Shown one piece after another: positions 1 through 10,008 of a stretch of 64,000 nucleotides of DNA. The notes beneath the pieces were generated by a model that was not told the origin of the DNA, did not search any database, and saw nothing but the letters and a program-made list of their open reading frames with translations. The stretch is from positions 62,001 through 126,000 of the forward strand of contig JAXDJV010000023.1 of NCBI GenBank assembly GCA_034667465.1, in the 5' to 3' direction. The DNA comes from JAOBAU01 sp034667465 (GTDB lineage: Bacteria > Acidobacteriota > Thermoanaerobaculia > Gp7-AA8). Made by a program: the position numbers and the translations under genes. Each line of letters opens with the position of its first letter. Within the stretch, counting starts at the first letter, position 1.

Positions 1-2
1 CA

Positions 3-140
3 CTTCTGCCGCCTGGCGCCTACCTGATGCGCGTCGAAGGGCGCGAAGCGAAACGAGCGACCGTACGGATGTCGGTGACGATCAACGAGCGATCGGCGAG
101 CGCCGGCTTTACCGATGTGAAATCGAAGCCGTGTCCGTGA
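3..140 (+). CDS. C-terminal end of an unidentified protein (truncated by window edge)
   Basis: An open frame enters from the left edge and stops with TGA at 138-140, giving 45 residues. It contains the string LPPGAYLMRVEG, which resembles the last beta-strands of secreted proteins ending in FlgD-like or secretion-associated Ig folds (the usual pattern is LP.G.Y..R). Base composition and codon use match the neighbours. The gene is convergent with purH and only 2 nt separate the two stop codons. The function cannot be assigned from this fragment. Confidence 0.5.
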   Translation, partial: LLPPGAYLMRVEGREAKRATVRMSVTINERSASAGFTDVKSKPCP

Positions 141-142
141 CA

Positions 143-1656
<1,514 letters not shown>

Positions 1657-1660
<4 letters not shown>

Positions 1661-2388
1661 TGCACCATCAGATTGCCGCTGCGCATGACGGACGCCGAAC
1701 GAACGTCGCCGCCTGCTTCGCGCCAGATGTAGTAGTAGAGATTGACGAGGTCGGTGACGGCGTGCGAGTACGACACGGCGGCGACGCCGAACGCGGTCGA
1801 GCGATCGTCGAACTGCGCCGAGGTCCGTTCGCCGCGGCCGAAATACTCTTCGCCGATCAGCGGATAGAAACGCGCACTGCGCGCGAACGTTTTCTCGAAG
1901 TACGTGCGCAACGCGAAGTGCTCGTCGAGTCCGTAGAAGACGGTCGCGAACTTCGACATGCGGCGCTCGAAGTACTGCTCGAAGTCGTCGTGCACGAGAC
2001 TGAGTCGCGCGTCGCCGTTGGAAACGTGGAACGGATTGTTGGCGTCGGAGACGAGATGGGCGAGGCGTCCGAGGCGCTCGACGACTTCCGTCATCGGCTT
2101 GTTGCTGCGGATGGCGGCGATCGTGTTCGCCGTCTCGCTCTCGATCTGCTCTTTCAACCGCCCCGTACGACTGACGACGAAGTACCGATGCGCGTCCGTT
2201 CCTTCCTCGGCCTGGGCGCGGGCGATGCCGCGTTCGTATTCGGCGCTGTAGCGGTCGAGCAGCAGACGAAGATCGGGCGGTGCGAGCGCGGCCGATTTCT
2301 TCGCGATGCGCTGATCGGACGCATGCGTCCACGCACCGGCAACGGTCGGGAGCAGCAGCACGAGCGTGATGAGAAGAAGGCGTTTCAT
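1657..2388 (-). CDS. secreted zinc-dependent phospholipase C / S1-P1 nuclease-like protein
   Basis: The 243-residue product starts with a signal peptide (MKRLLLITLVLLLPTVAGA), after which the mature chain would begin with Trp, as in zinc phospholipase C and S1/P1 nucleases, where that residue binds zinc. HLVSDANNPFH matches the family's H.VGD..QP.H zinc motif in spacing. Further His and Asp residues (HDDFEQYF, SYSHAVTD) fit the helical fold. The product is probably exported and acts on phospholipid or nucleic acid; the substrate cannot be told. The stop overlaps the purH start by 4 nt, although no purine role is evident. The ATG was chosen because it directly precedes the signal peptide. Confidence 0.65.
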
Positions 2389-2448
2389 GGAACCCGGCCC
2401 GATGGTAGCAGGAAGTCGCCGCGAGCCCGATACGTTGTGCTGCCGGCG

Positions 2449-3069
2449 ATGTCGTTCGATGAACATCTCGCGCTGCTGTTCGCCTGTCGAGCCTGTCCGA
2501 ACGTGGCCGGCGTGCCGATCACCGGCGCCGTTCGCGACGCGAAGGTGATGCTCGTCGGTCAGGCGCCCGGTCCGCATGAAGAGGACGAGCGCCGTCCGTT
2601 TGCGTACACGGCCGGCAAACGGCTGTTCGGCTGGTTCCGCGATCGGCTCGGCGTCGAAGAAGCGGACTTTCGCGAGCGCGTCCACATCGCCGCGGTGATC
2701 CGCTGCTTCCCCGGCCGCGATCCGAAAGCAGGAGGCGATCGCGTCCCCGATGCCGATGAGATCGCCGCGTGCGGAAAGCATCTCGATCGCGAGATCGCGT
2801 TGCTCCATCCGCGGCTCATCATCGCCGTCGGCACGCTTGCATCGATCCAGCTCACAGGAATCGCACAGCTGAAGGATGCCGTCGGCGTCGTGCATCACAT
2901 CGAGCGCGCCGGCCATCGCGCGGACGTGATCGTGTTGCCGCATCCGTCGGGACGTTCGACGTGGCTCAACAAGCGCGAGAACGCTGCGTTGCTCGAACGA
3001 TCGCTGCAACTGCTCGCGAAGCATCCGGCATGGCTCGCGACGTTCAGTCGTCGAGCAGCGAAACGCTGA
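2449..3069 (+). CDS. uracil-DNA glycosylase superfamily protein (family 4/5, Fe-S type)
   Basis: The 206-residue product removes uracil (family 4/5) from DNA as the first step of base excision repair. Visible marks are GQAPG at 37-41 (motif 1, uracil pocket), an AG..L element at 55-59, and HPSGRSTW at 165-172 (motif 2, minor-groove loop). Four cysteines at 13, 16, 86 and 108 have the spacing of the 4Fe-4S ligands of families 4 and 5. The catalytic position after GQAPG is not a clear Asp or Glu of one known family, so family 4 versus 5 stays open. The ATG at 2449 starts the conserved region; a TACGTT box lies 12 nt upstream. The 3' end overlaps the convergent kinase gene by 26 nt. Confidence 0.85.
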   Translation: MSFDEHLALLFACRACPNVAGVPITGAVRDAKVMLVGQAPGPHEEDERRPFAYTAGKRLFGWFRDRLGVEEADFRERVHIAAVIRCFPGRDPKAGGDRVPDADEIAACGKHLDREIALLHPRLIIAVGTLASIQLTGIAQLKDAVGVVHHIERAGHRADVIVLPHPSGRSTWLNKRENAALLERSLQLLAKHPAWLATFSRRAAKR

Positions 3070-5608
3070 ACGCCGGCTGTCCGCCGAGTGACGTGCGGAA
3101 CGCCCAGAGCGCGAGCGCGGCGAGGATCACGATCGGTACGCACGCCGCTGCAAACGCGAATGACGACGGATCGACGGGAAGTTGTCGGAAAAACGTAAGA
3201 CTAAATGCATATTGCAGCGTAGCCATGGCGAGCAATCCGAAGCGGGCGAGCGTCGCGCAATAGATTGCCGGAATCAGAAATGCGGATATGACGAGGTGCC
3301 AATGGCCGCGCGACGCGACGAGTTGCGTGCCGAGCATTACCAGGTAGAGCGCGGCGATGCCGAATGACCGGCGCCGGAAGACGATTGCAAAGAAGACGGC
3401 GACCACGATCATCGCCAGTCCGAGTTGCGCGGAATCCGTGATCCCGCCGAGGGTGAAACCGAGAGCGTCACGTACGCCGAGCAGCGTGTCGGCGCCGCCG
3501 CGAGGCAGCACGTCGCGTCCGCCGAGCAGGGAAGGAACGGCATGCGCCAGCGACGCCGTCAATGAATGCGCGAGCCCCGCGGTGATGCCGATGAGGATGT
3601 CGCGGCCGACCATGGGGTCGCGCAGATTCCCGCTGACGAGCCGCGACCACGAGATCATCCGCTCCGGCCACCGCCGCCGCACGTGCGGTTCCAACGCGAT
3701 GTAGAGAAGCGCGAACAGCGCCGACGCAACGAGGGCGCGTTCCATCGCGTTTCCAATGGTGTTGAGCTCCGTCGCAACGTCGCGCGAGTGATACGCGTAC
3801 AGCAGAAACGACACGAGCGTGAGGACGAAGACGGTCGCGGCGATGCGCGCCGCGCCGGTCCGGTCGTAGCGGTGCCGCCGATAGTTAATCCACGCGAGCA
3901 GTGCCGTGAGAATGAAAATCGCGACGCGCAGCAGCTTCAGGAATCGCCCGAGGAACTCGCCGCGGAATGGCATCCGCCTCGACGCCTCGTTACTCTCCGA
4001 CCACGGTCCCTGAATCGCGAACGAGACCGGGATTCCTCGCACGGCCGCCGCTTCAACGTGCAACGGAACATCGGGCGCCGCGGCATAAGCGCCATCCCAT
4101 GCGACCCGCTCGTCGGCGTACACCGGCGGCAACTCGCGTGGCGTGACCGCCTTCATCTTCGTGATGTCGAGGCCCGCGAATCCGGCCAGCTGGGCCCAGT
4201 CGGTCCGCCGCGGCGGCGACGCGCCTGCGTGCGGCCACGCGTGCAGGTCGATGAGACGGCCGGTGAGGTCGACGCTGATGTCCGACATTCCTTCCTCGAA
4301 CGGCGGATCGTCGTGCCACGGACTCGGCCTGACTTCGCGAGTGATCAGTGGCCGCTCGCTCCCGCGGAACCACATCGTAATCGGGTGGTAGCCGCCGCGC
4401 AGCCTGGCGGTCCAGTGCCGCTCCTTCGTATGATCGGAAAGCCAGACGAGGTAATCGGAATCGCGGCCGAAACCGGAGGCGCGGAATCGATATTCAGGCA
4501 GGCCGGCGGCACGACCGATCTCCGCGGCGCGCGACTGCAGCACTTCCGGCGGCACGTCGCTCGGCACCGCGCACAGCAGCGCCGTCCGCTGCTGCAGCAC
4601 GAACGCGATGACGAACATGACGGCCGTGGCCGCGAGGCAGCTCCACGCCGCTCTGCGCGACAGCACTCCCTCGGTGCCGGCGGCGGCGACGAGTCGCGGC
4701 GACGGCGTCTCACCGGCCGCCATCGCCGCGGCGAGCGCATCGCCGCCCGGCATCGCTTCGTAGACCTCGCGCGCCGAGCGCGGACGCATCGCCGGATCGG
4801 CATCGAGGCAGCGGAGAATCATCCGCTCGACGGCCGGGTCGATGTCGCGGACGAACGACGACGGAGTGTCGATCGCTTCGCCGCTGCGCAGCTCCGGAAT
4901 CGTGATGCCGTGACGCGCGCGACGTCCGGTGAAGACTTCATACATGACGAGGCCGAGCGCGTAGAGGTCGGTCTGCACCGTTGCCGGCGTGCCGTCGAAT
5001 TGCTCGGGCGCCATGTACGCGGGCGTCCCGGCGGAGTTCGCGCCGCGGGCATCATCGCTCGCGAGCGCGAGGCCGAAGTCGGTGATACGCGCGTCGCCGC
5101 GGCTGTCGATCATGATGTTGGCCGGCTTGAGATCGCGATGAAGGATGCCTTTCGCGTGTGCGGCGGAAAGTCCGGCCGCAATGCCGCGCGCGATGTCGAC
5201 CGCTTTGTCGTGCGCGAGCCGTCCGATGCGGCGCAGCAGCCGGCCGAGGTCTTCACCGTCGACGTACTCCATCGCCACGAAGTGCGCGCCGCCCGCTTCG
5301 CCGATGTCGTAAATGCGGCAGACGTTGGGATGTGCGATCTGGCGTCCGAGGCGCACTTCGCCGTGAAGCTGTTCGAGATAAACGGCGTCGTTCGCGAGCG
5401 CGGCAGGGAGGAACTTCAGCGCGACCGGCTGATCGAGCTTGAGATCGTCGGCGCGGTAAACCTCGCCCATGCCGCCGGAGCCGAGGAGCGAAGAGATGCG
5501 ATAGCGATCGCCGATGATCGTGCCGGGGGCGAATTGCGAACCGCCCGGCTCACGGCTCGCGCTTGCGCCGCCACTCAGCCGGACCGTCGCATCGCCCTCG
5601 GAGCTCAT
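3044..5608 (-). CDS. PknB-type serine/threonine protein kinase with polytopic membrane C-terminus
   Basis: The 854-residue product has a complete Hanks-type kinase domain at about residues 33-300: glycine loop GSGGMG at 43-48, Lys65 in VALK, HRDLKPAN at 157-164 (catalytic Asp159), DFG at 177-179 and APE at 200-202. A transmembrane helix follows at about 323-340 (AATAVMFVIAF). An extracytoplasmic stretch of about 250 residues comes next, and then a block of 8 or so hydrophobic segments to the C-terminus. No PASTA, TPR or WD40 repeats are seen, so the membrane tail probably carries sensing. The ATG follows the pepQ stop by 1 nt, which indicates cotranscription. The last 26 nt overlap the convergent glycosylase gene. 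Confidence 0.93.
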   Translation of the reverse strand: MSSEGDATVRLSGGASASREPGGSQFAPGTIIGDRYRISSLLGSGGMGEVYRADDLKLDQPVALKFLPAALANDAVYLEQLHGEVRLGRQIAHPNVCRIYDIGEAGGAHFVAMEYVDGEDLGRLLRRIGRLAHDKAVDIARGIAAGLSAAHAKGILHRDLKPANIMIDSRGDARITDFGLALASDDARGANSAGTPAYMAPEQFDGTPATVQTDLYALGLVMYEVFTGRRARHGITIPELRSGEAIDTPSSFVRDIDPAVERMILRCLDADPAMRPRSAREVYEAMPGGDALAAAMAAGETPSPRLVAAAGTEGVLSRRAAWSCLAATAVMFVIAFVLQQRTALLCAVPSDVPPEVLQSRAAEIGRAAGLPEYRFRASGFGRDSDYLVWLSDHTKERHWTARLRGGYHPITMWFRGSERPLITREVRPSPWHDDPPFEEGMSDISVDLTGRLIDLHAWPHAGASPPRRTDWAQLAGFAGLDITKMKAVTPRELPPVYADERVAWDGAYAAAPDVPLHVEAAAVRGIPVSFAIQGPWSESNEASRRMPFRGEFLGRFLKLLRVAIFILTALLAWINYRRHRYDRTGAARIAATVFVLTLVSFLLYAYHSRDVATELNTIGNAMERALVASALFALLYIALEPHVRRRWPERMISWSRLVSGNLRDPMVGRDILIGITAGLAHSLTASLAHAVPSLLGGRDVLPRGGADTLLGVRDALGFTLGGITDSAQLGLAMIVVAVFFAIVFRRRSFGIAALYLVMLGTQLVASRGHWHLVISAFLIPAIYCATLARFGLLAMATLQYAFSLTFFRQLPVDPSSFAFAAACVPIVILAALALWAFRTSLGGQPAFSVSLLDD

Positions 5609-5609
5609 C

Positions 5610-6929
5610 TCATGCCGTTGCTGCGAACGCTTTCCGTGTCAGATTCTCGTGACCCTTCGCCGTGACGACGACGTCGTCCTCGATGCGAATGCCGCCGAAC
5701 TTGCGGAACGTCTCGACCTTTTCCCAGTCGATGTACTTCGCGTTGCCGCTCGCTTTCAATTCGGCGAGCAGTGAAGGGATGAAATAGAAGCCGGGCTCGA
5801 TCGTGAAGACCTGCCGCTCTTCGATGACGCGCGTTAGCCGAAGATACGGATGCCCTTCCGGTTTCGGGATCGTGGTGCCGAGCGCGTCAGCGGCGAAGCC
5901 GGCCACATCGTGAACCTGCAGCCCGATGAAGTGGCCGACGCCGTGCGGCAGGAACGTGCTGCTGATGCGTCGCTCGACGATGCCGTCGGCGTCGAGACTG
6001 CGGACGAAGCCGAACTCGCGCAGCAGCTCCGCGACTTTGCGATGCGCCAGCATGTGCAGATCGGGATAGTTCACGCCCGGTTTCACCTGCGCGCAAATCT
6101 CCTGTTGCGCGCGATCCATCTCGCGGACGAGCTGCCGGAACTCATCGTTGCGCGTGGAGTACGTGCGGGTGATGTCGGAGGCGTAGCCGTTGACGCTCGC
6201 GCCGGCATCGATGAGGAACGAGTGCCGATCACCCTCGCTCAGTTTGACGCGCTCGTGGTGGTAGTAGTGAAGCACCGCCGCATGCTCGTTGAGCGCGATG
6301 ATGTTTCCATACGGCAACTCTTCCTCGGTGGAATCGGCGGCGCGCAGATATTCGATGTGGATCTCGTATTCGCTCGCGCCGGCGCGGAACGCTTTCTCCG
6401 CCGCGCGATGTCCGCGCGCGCCGCGCTCGTTCGCGAGCCGCATGCATTCGATCTCGTAGTCGGTCTTCCACGAGCGCTCGAAGTGCAGCCGATGCATCAG
6501 CGGCTCGGGATTCACTTCGCCGTGCGGATCGTCGGTCTCGCCGATGAAGGCGGTCTTCCCCGTTTTCGGGAAGAACTGTTTCGCCTCTTCGGGAGTGGCG
6601 ATCATCGAGATGTCGAACTGCTCGGTCCAGTATCCGCTCGGCGTTTCGGCCGGCTTGTGCCAGTAGTCAACAGGTTGATGAAAGACGAGACGCGGTTTCG
6701 TCCCCGGCGTGTAAACGAGAAAGCAGTGCGGGTTGTCGATGACCGGCACCCAGTACTTGAAGTGCGGGTTGACCTTGAACGGATACGGCATGTCATCGAG
6801 GAACATCATCCGCTGCGAGCCGGCGAAGATGAGGAGATGGTCGAATCCCTCGTCTGCCAGCGCGCGGTCGTGGCGTCCAATGAGCGTCGCGATGTGATCG
6901 GGATAGAGCTGCGCCAGTTTGTCCGTCAT
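5610..6929 (-). CDS. pepQ: Xaa-Pro dipeptidase (prolidase)
   Basis: Prolidase cleaves X-Pro dipeptides in the cytoplasm using two Mn ions. The 439-residue product has the length of E. coli PepQ (443) and shares its N-terminal signature: LYPDHIATL, FLDDMPYPFKVNPHF, then VDYWHKP. The C-terminal pita-bread domain has the metal ligands in LIDAGASVNGYASDITRTY (two Asp), HGVGHFIGLQVHD (His), FTIEPGFYFIP (Glu) and GGIRIEDD (Glu). The frame extends far upstream but only the ATG at 6927-6929 gives the conserved N-terminus. A GATATC-like box lies about 13 nt before the ATG. The kinase gene follows 1 nt after the stop. Confidence 0.96.
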   Translation of the reverse strand: MTDKLAQLYPDHIATLIGRHDRALADEGFDHLLIFAGSQRMMFLDDMPYPFKVNPHFKYWVPVIDNPHCFLVYTPGTKPRLVFHQPVDYWHKPAETPSGYWTEQFDISMIATPEEAKQFFPKTGKTAFIGETDDPHGEVNPEPLMHRLHFERSWKTDYEIECMRLANERGARGHRAAEKAFRAGASEYEIHIEYLRAADSTEEELPYGNIIALNEHAAVLHYYHHERVKLSEGDRHSFLIDAGASVNGYASDITRTYSTRNDEFRQLVREMDRAQQEICAQVKPGVNYPDLHMLAHRKVAELLREFGFVRSLDADGIVERRISSTFLPHGVGHFIGLQVHDVAGFAADALGTTIPKPEGHPYLRLTRVIEERQVFTIEPGFYFIPSLLAELKASGNAKYIDWEKVETFRKFGGIRIEDDVVVTAKGHENLTRKAFAATA

Positions 6930-6992
6930 GTGAGGGGAAGGATATCGAACTTTCGAGCCGCCGCTCCGTAACGAAGTGATGGGAAAACGGTA

Positions 6993-7628
6993 CTGATCGT
7001 TCTGTTGCTCGCCGCCGCTCCAGCCGAGGCCGCCCTCCTGCGCGTCGTGATCCTCGGCGACTCGGTCGCGCACGGCGCCGGAGACGAGAGCGGGCGCGGC
7101 ATCGCCGGCAATCTCGATCGCGAGCTCGACGCGCGCGGCGTCGCGCATGCGCCGACCGTGAACGCGGCCGTGAATGGCTCGCGAACGTGGGACGTTTTCG
7201 CGCGGCTGCGCGACGAGGCGGTGCGGGCGGTGGTCGCGTCCGCGGACGTGATCGTGTTGTCGATCGGCGGTAACGATCTTTTCGGCGATCGGCCGTCGCA
7301 GCTGGTCTCGACGGTGGCGCCGCGACTGGCGTCGATGGTCGTGCGATCGCGGATCGCCGTGCTGGTGACGACGCTGCACGCGATGAACGGGCGCGCGCGC
7401 GTCGTGCTGATCGGTTTGTACAACCCGTATCGCGGATTGCCGCTCGACGGCGCGGTGGCGCGATGGAACGGAGCGCTGATGGAACGCTTCGCGGATGACC
7501 GGCGAGTGACGGTGCTGCCGATCGCGGAGCTGTTCGCGGCCACCGACCGGCGCAGCCCGCGCGATCGATTCCACCCGAACGCGGCAGCGTATGCGGCGAT
7601 CGCGCGTCGCGTTGCGGAGTCGCTCTGA
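6993..7628 (+). CDS. secreted SGNH/GDSL-family hydrolase, start codon unclear
   Basis: The product (about 207-211 residues) is an SGNH esterase/lipase-type hydrolase. ILGDSVAHGAG is block I with the nucleophile Ser, LSIGGNDLFGD is block III (the GxND oxyanion element), and RFHPN near the end is block V with the catalytic Asp-x-x-His region. A hydrophobic leader (LIVLLLAAAPAEAA) suggests export. The frame opens after TAA at 6969-6971 and has no ATG or GTG before the leader; the only candidates are CTG at 6993 and TTG at 7005. An ATG at 6979 sits in the neighbouring frame and would need a one-base shift to read into the leader. Either the start is non-canonical or a base is missing. Confidence 0.75.
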   Translation: MIVLLLAAAPAEAALLRVVILGDSVAHGAGDESGRGIAGNLDRELDARGVAHAPTVNAAVNGSRTWDVFARLRDEAVRAVVASADVIVLSIGGNDLFGDRPSQLVSTVAPRLASMVVRSRIAVLVTTLHAMNGRARVVLIGLYNPYRGLPLDGAVARWNGALMERFADDRRVTVLPIAELFAATDRRSPRDRFHPNAAAYAAIARRVAESL

Positions 7629-7725
7629 AAAACGAAAGCGCGCCGACCCCTTCTGGGATTATCGGCGCGCTCCTGACTACTCGCCAGCGGGCTGCGGTTT
7701 TCGTGTTTGCGTTTTCGATGCCAGC

Positions 7726-9129
7726 TCACAGCCACTCGCCGCCGTATGCGAGGAGCTGATCGATCGACAGCATTCGTTCCTCGCCGTTCGGCGTGGTGAA
7801 GATCGAGTGATACCAGCCCTTCACTTTCACCGGTGTGAGGATGTCGTCGCCGATGCGGAGACTCCGTCCGTTACCGAGATTGAGAAACACGCGCTCGTAT
7901 GCGGAGCGGCTGAGCGTTGGCGACAGCAGCGGCGGCGTGCTGCGACGTTCGAGCGTTACGCGCTGGCTCGTGCGGCGGTCGGTCGATTCGCCGGCCCACG
8001 GTGGCGAGAGAAGCTCGACGTCGCTCCGTCGTCTTCTCTCTTCGACGTGTCGAACGCGTCGCGCATCGCGCGCGGCGATGTGCTCGCGCAGCGCATCGCT
8101 CTCCATCAGCGACGTGAAGTTTTCGAGCTCGGGGATGACGGCACCCCACTTCGCAGCGCGGCCGACGTCGTCGTACGCCGGCGGCCGATCGGGAAGATCG
8201 AGGAGCGACGGCGTCTCGCCGCGCAGCACCGAGAAGAGCAGCCGCACGCTGAACGGGTCGGCGCATTCGGCGATCGACGCTTCGAAAAACGTGGCGATGG
8301 CGAGGCCGAGCTCGCGCAGCGAGATCGATTCGCCAGGCGTCGTACGCCAGACCTTTTCATCGATGTCACTCGTGAACGGGCTGCGCGGAAAGTGATAGTC
8401 CTTCGTGATCCAGCCCTTGCGCGACGGATGCTTGCCCGGCTCGACGCCGGCCATGCGCGGAATGCCGCGCGCGTCGAGCTCGCCGAGCCGATACGACGGC
8501 CACCGTATGACAGCGCGAACGATGCCGACGATCAGCGCGACCGCGGCCGACATCAGTCCGGGATCGGGCGTGAAGTCCATCGTGATCTCGATCCGCTCGC
8601 GGCGCGGACGGACGCCGAGTCCGGTCGAGCGGCGATTCGCACCGAGCAGAATCGCGGGAACGGGAAGGAGATGCGCGAGCAGTACGGCGAGCTTCTGCAC
8701 GGTGCGGTCGGCGCTCCGCTCGTCGCGCGCGAGCTCGAAGGAGATGTTGACGTGACAGCTGAACGCCTGCAGCCGGATGCGCTCGGTAGTCTTCAGTTCC
8801 CAGAGATCGAACTGCTCGCGCACGAAGCCGATCTGTTCCCAGAGACTGCGCACGACGCGCGCCGTACATTGCGGCGCGATTTCGATCACCGGCGTGACGA
8901 CTTCGATTACGCCGCCATCGAAGTAGAGTGCGCCGCCGGTCGGCAGCTGCATCGATTTGTTCGTTCGCCTGATGAGCGGCCGGTCGATGAAGCCAGCCGG
9001 CGTGCGCCATTTCTCTTCCGGGACGACTTCGACGTCGTCAGCGAAGACTTTGAATTCTGCTTCGAGGCCGATGACCGGCATCTCGAGCTCGGATGTGTAG
9101 GGGAAACGTTCGTCGTGAGTGACGGCCAT
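7726..9129 (-). CDS. carboxylate-amine ligase-like protein (glutamate-cysteine ligase superfamily fold)
   Basis: The 467-residue product has features of the GCS2/amidoligase superfamily, which joins carboxylates to amines using ATP. An N-terminal GLEAEFKVF resembles the G.E.EF metal-binding strand, DGGVIEVVTP resembles the E.T.P strand, and the centre holds CHVNISFE and ITMDFTPDPG with acidic ligands. No close named relative is recognised, and the substrate is unknown. The ATG at 9127-9129 was preferred to an upstream ATG at 9153, which lies in heptamer-repeat DNA. Residues about 350-410 are Arg/Ser-rich and look like an inserted linker. The gene is divergent from the aldo/keto reductase gene across 63 nt. 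Confidence 0.55.
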   Translation of the reverse strand: MAVTHDERFPYTSELEMPVIGLEAEFKVFADDVEVVPEEKWRTPAGFIDRPLIRRTNKSMQLPTGGALYFDGGVIEVVTPVIEIAPQCTARVVRSLWEQIGFVREQFDLWELKTTERIRLQAFSCHVNISFELARDERSADRTVQKLAVLLAHLLPVPAILLGANRRSTGLGVRPRRERIEITMDFTPDPGLMSAAVALIVGIVRAVIRWPSYRLGELDARGIPRMAGVEPGKHPSRKGWITKDYHFPRSPFTSDIDEKVWRTTPGESISLRELGLAIATFFEASIAECADPFSVRLLFSVLRGETPSLLDLPDRPPAYDDVGRAAKWGAVIPELENFTSLMESDALREHIAARDARRVRHVEERRRRSDVELLSPPWAGESTDRRTSQRVTLERRSTPPLLSPTLSRSAYERVFLNLGNGRSLRIGDDILTPVKVKGWYHSIFTTPNGEERMLSIDQLLAYGGEWL

Positions 9130-9158
9130 GTCTGTACGGAGTGACGATTGCAAGAATC

Positions 9159-9190
9159 AGTGCTGAGTGCTGAGTGCAGAGTGCTGAGTC
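9159..9190. repeat. heptamer tandem repeat, unit AGTGCTG (copy S1)
   Basis: About 4.5 units of the heptamer, one with a C-to-A change (AGTGCAG), fill the 63-nt gap between two divergent genes. The same heptamer recurs at 49569-49602 inside the 3' end of nuoM. No inverted partner arm is present here. Confidence 0.85.
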
Positions 9191-9192
9191 AG

Positions 9193-10008
9193 ATGCATAC
9201 GCGCGCGATCCCTTCGTCGTCTGAGCACGTTCCTGTCATTGGGATGGGGACGTGGCAGACGTTTGATGTGTCATCAGGCCCCGACAAAGAAAATCTTGGC
9301 AAAGTCCTCGATGTCTTCTCTGCCGCGGGCGGACGGCTTATCGATTCCTCTCCGATGTACGGCCGTGCGGAAGAGGTCGCCGGCGAGTTGCGCGCGCATG
9401 TTCCGAACGCTTTCATCGCGACGAAGGTCTGGACGCGCGGACGCGAAGAAGGTGAGCGGGAGATGGAACGGTCGATGCGATTGCTGCGCGCCGATCCGAT
9501 CGACCTGATCCAGATTCACAATCTGCTCGACTGGCGCACGCACCTCCGCACGCTGCGGCGACTGAAGGACGAAGGACGCGTCCGCTACATCGGCATCACG
9601 CATTACGTGACGTCGGCGTTCGGCGAGCTCGAATCGATCATGCGCGGCGAGGAGCTCGACTTCGTCCAGCTGCCGATGTCGATCGCCCTGCCCGACGCCG
9701 AGCGGCGTCTGTTGCCGCTCGCCGCGGAGCGCGGCATCGCGGTGCTGGCCAATCGTCCGTTCGAAGGTGGCTCGCTCTTTCATCGCGGCGAGCTGCCGCC
9801 TATCGCGCGCGAGCTCGGCTGCGAATCATGGGGCGAGCTCTTTCTTCGCTGGATCATCGCGCACGAAGAGGTGACCTGCGCGATTCCGGCAACCGGCAGC
9901 GTCGAGCATCTTCGCGAGAACATGCGCGCCGGCGAGAAGCCACTCCTGTCGCGCGAGGAACGCGACGCGTTACAGGCCGCTATCCTCCCGGCACGATCTC
10001 GAAGTTGA
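9193..10008 (+). CDS. aldo/keto reductase
   Basis: The 271-residue product belongs to the NADPH-dependent aldo/keto reductase superfamily (TIM barrel). The catalytic tetrad is visible: Asp51 and Tyr56 in LIDSSPMYGRAEE, Lys78 in ATKVWT and His109 in IQIHNLLDW. GMGTWQ near residue 18 is the usual first strand. A Ser..Arg cofactor segment is seen late in the chain (IPATGSVEHLREN). The substrate cannot be inferred. The frame is open to 9148, but the extra N-terminus would be encoded by the heptamer repeat, so the ATG at 9193 is preferred. The last 29 nt overlap the convergent tonB-like gene. Confidence 0.92.
   Translation: MHTRAIPSSSEHVPVIGMGTWQTFDVSSGPDKENLGKVLDVFSAAGGRLIDSSPMYGRAEEVAGELRAHVPNAFIATKVWTRGREEGEREMERSMRLLRADPIDLIQIHNLLDWRTHLRTLRRLKDEGRVRYIGITHYVTSAFGELESIMRGEELDFVQLPMSIALPDAERRLLPLAAERGIAVLANRPFEGGSLFHRGELPPIARELGCESWGELFLRWIIAHEEVTCAIPATGSVEHLRENMRAGEKPLLSREERDALQAAILPARSRS

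Noticed and set aside
3566..5665. Long plus-strand open frame opposite the Ser/Thr kinase
   Set aside because: It is Arg/His-rich with no recognisable motif and lies antisense to a convincing kinase; high-GC third-position bias creates such shadows. The same applies to the long frames opposite nuoN-nuoM, the PAS-GGDEF-EAL gene and ligD.
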